From positions 62,001 to 126,000 of the forward strand of contig VIIQ02000158.1 of assembly GCA_007449985.2 (NCBI GenBank): a DNA stretch of 64,000 nt, in the 5' to 3' direction. Shown here piece by piece: positions 59,903-64,000 of the stretch. Source of the stretch: Desmodesmus armatus. Lineage: Eukaryota > Chlorophyta > Chlorophyceae > Sphaeropleales > Scenedesmaceae. Position numbers and translations under genes: made by a program. The notes beneath the pieces are model-generated. The model did not search any database. It saw only the letters and a program-made list of their open reading frames with translations, and was not told the DNA's origin. The first letter of the stretch is position 1. Each line of letters begins with the position of its first letter.

Positions 59903-60871
59903 AGCTACTAGAGCACCCTTCACACCCTGGGGCCTCCTTCAAGCTGCTCTGTGCCAGCTGCTGCAGGGTGGCAGACCAGCTGCCCTGCCCCTCCTCTTGC
60001 TGGCTGCCCCTTACCCCCCTGTTGAGCATAGCGATGTGACAGCAGACTCCACAACTGCAGCTGCCCCTCTACCTCACCCAACCATACGCTGGCTTCTGTG
60101 CAATTCCACACATGTCACATTTAGTCTCACGTGAGCATTCGCATCAGCTGTGGCAGCTGCCGCACCAACCCCTCTGCGGCATCACCCCTAGTCCAGTCCA
60201 GCCACCCCTTACCTCGCGTGCAGTCCCCCACCGGCTCGGCCCAGTCTCCATCTTTGCACATGGCAGAGGGGCCTGGGACTGTAGAGCCGTAACCTGCAAG
60301 CCAACCCACAACACAACAGCTACAGTGCCTGCCTGCCTTCCGTCTCACCGTCCACCTCACAGCTTGTGTGCATCCGCTCAGCTGCTGACATGGTGGTGCA
60401 GGGGCACTGAATAGTGTGGCAACCAACTGCTTTTGCTTGTGTGCTGCAGGGTGCTGGGAGCAGTGCATGTGTAAGGAGGGGAGGTTGCTGCGCTGCATGG
60501 CTGGTGCTGTGCTGCATGCCATGGTCAACCAGCAGCACCTGATGATGATACCGTATGTCACTTGAGCCTGCTGGCTCATTGGGGCATGCATGATGTTGCA
60601 CATGCAAGGGCAGCAGCATGCAAGCAACCAACCGCATGGCTAGGATGATGCTTTGTCGTACGCAGCACAACCTCCACCCACCTTCATTGCATTTGCCCAC
60701 ACACAAGGCACCACTGGGTGTGCCCTTGCAGTTCGACCAGACATTATTCAGTACCTGAGGAGGATTGCTTAAGCATTCCTGAGCTGAAGCAAAGCCGAGC
60801 TGCAAACAGACTGCAAGGGCCCATGGTAGCCAGGCAACTCTCCAGCAGCCTCGTCTGCTGGTCCCCACCAT
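53068..60871 (-). CDS. Large secreted protein: sushi-like Cys-rich modules, Ser-Pro linker, NHL/propeller-like C-terminus
   Basis: Thirteen exons in coding order: 60682-60871, 60349-60435, 60213-60293, 59064-59249, 58594-58794, 58216-58404, about 57640-57839, 57207-57418, 56582-56782, 55770-56251, 55207-55439, 54771-54809, 53068-54473; about 1,236 residues if frames are reconciled. A signal peptide ([17 protein letters not shown]) leads into repeated modules of six to eight Cys, mostly one per phase-1 exon. One type reads NGFFP..C...C...C..GY.G.P...C...W...GTC, the other [13 protein letters not shown]...C. About 90 residues of Ser-Pro repeats (exon 10) follow, as in algal wall glycoproteins. 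The last exon has [18 protein letters not shown], like NHL/propeller blades. It probably acts at the cell surface or in the matrix. Four single-base gaps break the frame (about 57845, 57247, 56060, 53404); each exon length is one short of its phase. It is either a decaying gene or a consensus problem. Confidence 0.75.
55790..56055. repeat. Purine/pyrimidine-biased (SP)n coding repeat
   Basis: GGGGAAGGCGAGG-type hexamer-like repeats; on the minus strand they encode alternating Ser-Pro with occasional Glu or Arg. The frame that gives Ser-Pro is also the one that exits through the donor at 55769 in phase 1 and joins the next sushi exon, so it is the coding frame. Confidence 0.9.
57857..57919. 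repeat. (CAG)21 beside exon 7 of the sushi-type gene
   Basis: Twenty-one CAG units on the plus strand read as 21 Leu codons on the minus strand, in the same frame as the following [11 protein letters not shown] module. I place it in the intron, where it overlaps the pyrimidine-rich tract before the acceptor at 57840, but a reading as coding poly-Leu cannot be excluded. Confidence 0.9.
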
Positions 60872-61060
60872 CTGCTGCTGCTGTGCTGTCACTGCAAAGC
60901 CCCGACCGATAGCCGCAGGTACCGTGTACTTGTTATGTAAGTACGTATATCTTATAGAAACACTTTGATGATGATCCGGCTCGCCTGAGCAAGCTTAGAA
61001 CAACAGAGGAAGTCCCGACAGGCCTGCTGCTGTGTGAAGGATGATCGCGTTGCGTCAAGT

Positions 61061-61386
61061 TTAACAAAACGCCAGTGACGCGCTGGGTATAACCATAATG
61101 TCAGAGCCAAAGAGTCGCTGCCAATACCAGGGAAGCACCTCTGGTGCCGGAGTGCTTGTGAAGGTCACACTGAAGAAGGTGCTTGAAAATGGCACGGGCA
61201 CAAGCACTGCGACAACGCCGTTTGACACCACCCCATAGCACCGTTCAATGGGACAGACGCGAACAGTGATGATGCCATTGAACCCCCTTGCGAGGCGTGT
61301 TGACTGACGTCCAACCATGCCAACAAAGTTGACACAGATAGGTGATCTAGGTGTGTCCTGTAATCAACACTACGAGCCAGTTTCAA
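61061..61386 (-). other. Short open frame between two minus-strand genes
   Basis: The minus-strand frame ending at 61061 reads GFNGIITVRVCPIERCYG and WYWQRLFGSDIMVIPSAS, with more ordinary amino-acid composition than random frames here. It lies between the end of the RWDD2-like gene and the start of the sushi-type gene, so it is either 3' UTR of the former or a small unrecognised gene. No splice sites or homology are recognised. Confidence 0.2.
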
Positions 61387-61629
61387 GCTTCACCATGTAT
61401 GTCTGTGGTGCACCCATGTGGGTGTGCCACAGGCCTCTGCATGTGCTGTAGTGCGCATGCATCAGTACCCATCAACTGAGCCTCGCCGCCGTGGTGATTG
61501 ATCACAGTTACCGTATGTACTCTGTGACACTGCAGACAGTGGCTCCCGCACACATGACACCACTGCCACCACCCAAAATTTCCACAATAGCACTCGGGTC
61601 CACACAACCTGACGGCGGCATAGCAGCCT

Positions 61630-63787
61630 TCAGCGGTTGAGCTTCAAAGCTGCAAGGAACAAGTCTTCCAACCCCGCCGACTTGCATTCCTGGCTAAGCT
61701 CCGACATGCCACTCTCTGGCAACTCTGCAAACCTGCCTTGCAACGATCTTGGCGCCGTGTCACTCCCAACATTCAACTCACCAGCCACACTGCTACACGG
61801 CCTACCACTGCAGCCAAGCTGGCATGACTGACAGCTGATCAGCCGCTCTCCACGTATCTGCATGGCCTGCCACTGTAGCGCCCTCACTCTGGCCAGATAC
61901 TCCCGGACGGCTTGTGAGAGACCTTCCACGACAACAATGCCAGGAAAGCCAGGCTTGCTATACCCTGAAAGATCCAGTTCGCGTGCCCAAGCCACCAAGT
62001 TTTTCCGCTTTTCTGTGGACTTGATGTGGTGAAACCAGACCACCTGCACACAGCCAGTCACCAACAGTCACAGCAGCAGCAAAATGGCTGGGTTAGCATC
62101 AGGTCGCATCAGCCAAGCTGGTGTGGTGGGACCATGCATCAGTTAAAGAGTCCGCTTGCTGGCACAGCTGCAAGTTGAATGTGGCTAGTATCATACATGA
62201 TGTTCAGCTACATCCCAGTGCATGCAGTACATTATGTAGAGCACCTACAGCCTCACACAAGCACAAGCAGGCCACGCACCACCTGGAGAACATCTCGGGG
62301 ACAGTCCCTCTCATGGCCACTGGCTTGCTGAATTCCGACTGCTTGCATGGGTGCAGCGGCCCCCACAGGCACCTGCACTGCTGTCTGCTCATCAGCTGCT
62401 CCTGCTGCTGTATTGCTGCCGCCCACGGCTTGCTGCATGGCAGGCTGTGTTAGTTGGCTGCAAGCAGACTCAGCCTCTGTTGCAGCATCCTACAGCACAA
62501 CACACAGCAGGGCACAGCAGCAGACCGCGGCATGGGGCTTGAAGTAGCGAACTGCGCCAGGGCGAGCGTTGACAAACAAATCACATATTCGCGCCACCAC
62601 GTAATGGGCCCTGTATGCGTGTCATGCAGTGCTTTCATGCTGTTGCTCATAGTACCACTGTAGCGTTCTCCATGAGTATACGGTGCAGGATATCTGCCAC
62701 GGAATCCGGGTCGAGCGAAAACAAGCAGTGACAATTGCCACCTCAGTCAATAGCACTGCAGGTGACCTGAGATGCAAGAAACCACAACCACAATTGCCTG
62801 TATGCGTTAACTACAGGTCTCAGTGGAGTAGCCTACCTGCAGTGCCCCCAGCACTAGCAGCAGGGCCTCACTGCCCAGGGCAACTTCTGCAGCATCCCGC
62901 ACCACACTGCTCAGCTGCTCATGGAGGGACCTGCAGGAGCAGCGAGGCCAGGGTACAGACATGTGCCGGGTCCACCATGATACAATCTGACTGGTGCTGG
63001 TAAGGCAAGCGTCGGTCTACAGTGGGGGCATTGATGGTGCTGCCTGGTGATGGCAAGCACGTGAAAGCGGAGCCCAGTTGAACTGAGAGCGCTGCTGGTG
63101 GGTGTAACAAACCCTGGAATTGCATAAACCTTATGTGTGAGCACATGATGCATACATGCTGTCACAGGTTGGGTGCTGTGATGCCCCCCCCCCCCCCCGG
63201 AGCATTCTGCACCAGCAGGCGCACCTGCTGGCTGAGCACTCCACAGACAGCAGCGGTGGTTCGGCAGAGGGGTAGCCAGGCGGCAGCTGGAAGCGCAGAG
63301 CTACAGGCTGCCCTGATAGCAGCACACCGGGAAGCCTGCGGGACCGGCAAATGCAGGCAGGGCGCACGCGACAGCGCAGATGTTGTGCTGGAGACCCTTG
63401 CGATTGGAGGGTGGTGAAGGGGGGGTGGCGCAAGCAGACATGTTGTTGTTGGACGTCTTGGTATTTGCATGATCAGTGAATCTACTATGTTGCAGCTGAG
63501 GGCCAGCAGCTGACACTGCTCACCGTATTGTACCGCTCAAATTGGCATGAGTTGGAGCTGCTCCTGCTGCTCCAGCTGCCACAGCAGCAGTCCAGGCCTG
63601 CTGCTCTGCTGGAGCCATCACAAAGCAGCCCTCTTCCTCGGGATACATTGATTTTATGGCCTGCACGATGAATGGCAGGAGCAGTCGTTCACCTGTACCA
63701 ATTTTAATGATTGCTGCAGCTGGGAGCAGTTCAGCAAATCCTCTAGAGGCGTACCTCAATCTCGTCAAGTTGGCGCTCCAGGTCCAT
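61630..63787 (-). CDS. RWDD2-like protein (RWD domain plus DUF1115)
   Basis: Six exons in coding order: 63755-63787, 63524-63660, 63225-63335, 62837-62930, 62283-62489, 61630-62043; all GT-AG, phases 0-2-2-0-0, 331 residues. The N-terminus is an RWD domain: MDLERQLDEIE-AIKSMYPEEEGCFV, then PVALRFQLPPGYPSAEPPLLSV, then LHEQLSSVVRDAA. A low-complexity linker rich in Gln/Ala (exon 5) precedes the conserved C-terminal block VVWFHHIKSTEKRKNLVAWA, ELDLSGYSKPGFPGIVVVEG and RVRALQWQAMQIRGE, the DUF1115 signature of RWDD2A/B. The family is conserved in eukaryotes and its molecular role is poorly defined. Exon 2 runs past a weaker GT at 63533 to the donor at 63523, which alone keeps the phase. The frame is intact. 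Confidence 0.93.
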
Positions 63788-64000
63788 TAATTCACCAAAT
63801 GCCGGATATGTGTGACTTGTACGCGAGGTGCCGAGGCTATCAGTGCACAGAACAGAACACAGGAAGCAGCTGCATTTGATCTGCAGATCAAATGGATGCT
63901 GCGATAGCACGTCTACTGCTATCAAAGCGCACTCATGTAACCGCTGCTCACGCTCTACGGTGTCGTGCCATTTGGTGTGCAGTCAAACACATTGACCAGG
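63788..64000. other. Upstream flank of the RWDD2-like gene
   Basis: Presumed 5' UTR and promoter of the minus-strand RWDD2-like gene. No other feature is visible before the window ends. Confidence 0.3.

Overview
The window looks like nuclear DNA from a chlorophycean green alga. Coding regions are GC-rich and split by many GT-AG introns (a few apparently GC-AG). CAG/CTG tracts encode Gln or Leu runs, the plant-type telomere motif TTTAGGG occurs, and TGTAA, the usual algal poly(A) signal, follows some genes. The gene set (I9/S8 subtilase, neutral ceramidase, large 2-oxoglutarate oxygenase, RWDD2-like protein, Ser-Pro-rich sushi-type surface protein) is eukaryotic. The exact species cannot be named from sequence alone. 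All exon models here were built by hand from frame, splice consensus and phase, without transcripts.

Plus strand, 0-27.5 kb: the 3' end of an Ala/Gln-rich gene (1-1160); a secreted subtilase (2439-7587, 8 exons); a large Fe(II)/2-oxoglutarate oxygenase (about 9238-15271, 8 exons); a neutral ceramidase (16396-21685, 9 exons); and an unrecognised multi-exon gene (about 23172-27486, only partly resolved).

Minus strand, 28.4-63.8 kb: a small Rossmann-fold NAD(P)-binding protein (28380-31809, 7 exons); two tandem paralogues of an unrecognised Gln/Arg-Gly-rich protein with the same 13-exon structure (A, 32777-39428; B, 40968-48075); a small signal-anchored Ala/Gln-rich protein C (49520-50290) and a fragmentary relative D (51876-52190), each with a related flanking cassette; a large secreted sushi-like / Ser-Pro / propeller-like protein (53068-60871, 13 exons); and an RWDD2-like protein (61630-63787, 6 exons).

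Three themes stand out. First, splice junctions have been tandemly copied into neighbouring introns at four places (oxygenase exon 7, ceramidase exons 4 and 7, paralogue B exon 8), leaving arrays of decoy sites. Second, two genes carry up to six apparent single-base deletions, while the other well-resolved genes are frame-perfect; this means either consensus errors or gene decay. Third, the ceramidase has Thr at the position of the nucleophilic Ser of the GDVSPN motif. The genes do not form an evident pathway; they look like ordinary neighbours, apart from the A/B/C/D block, which has been shaped by tandem duplication.
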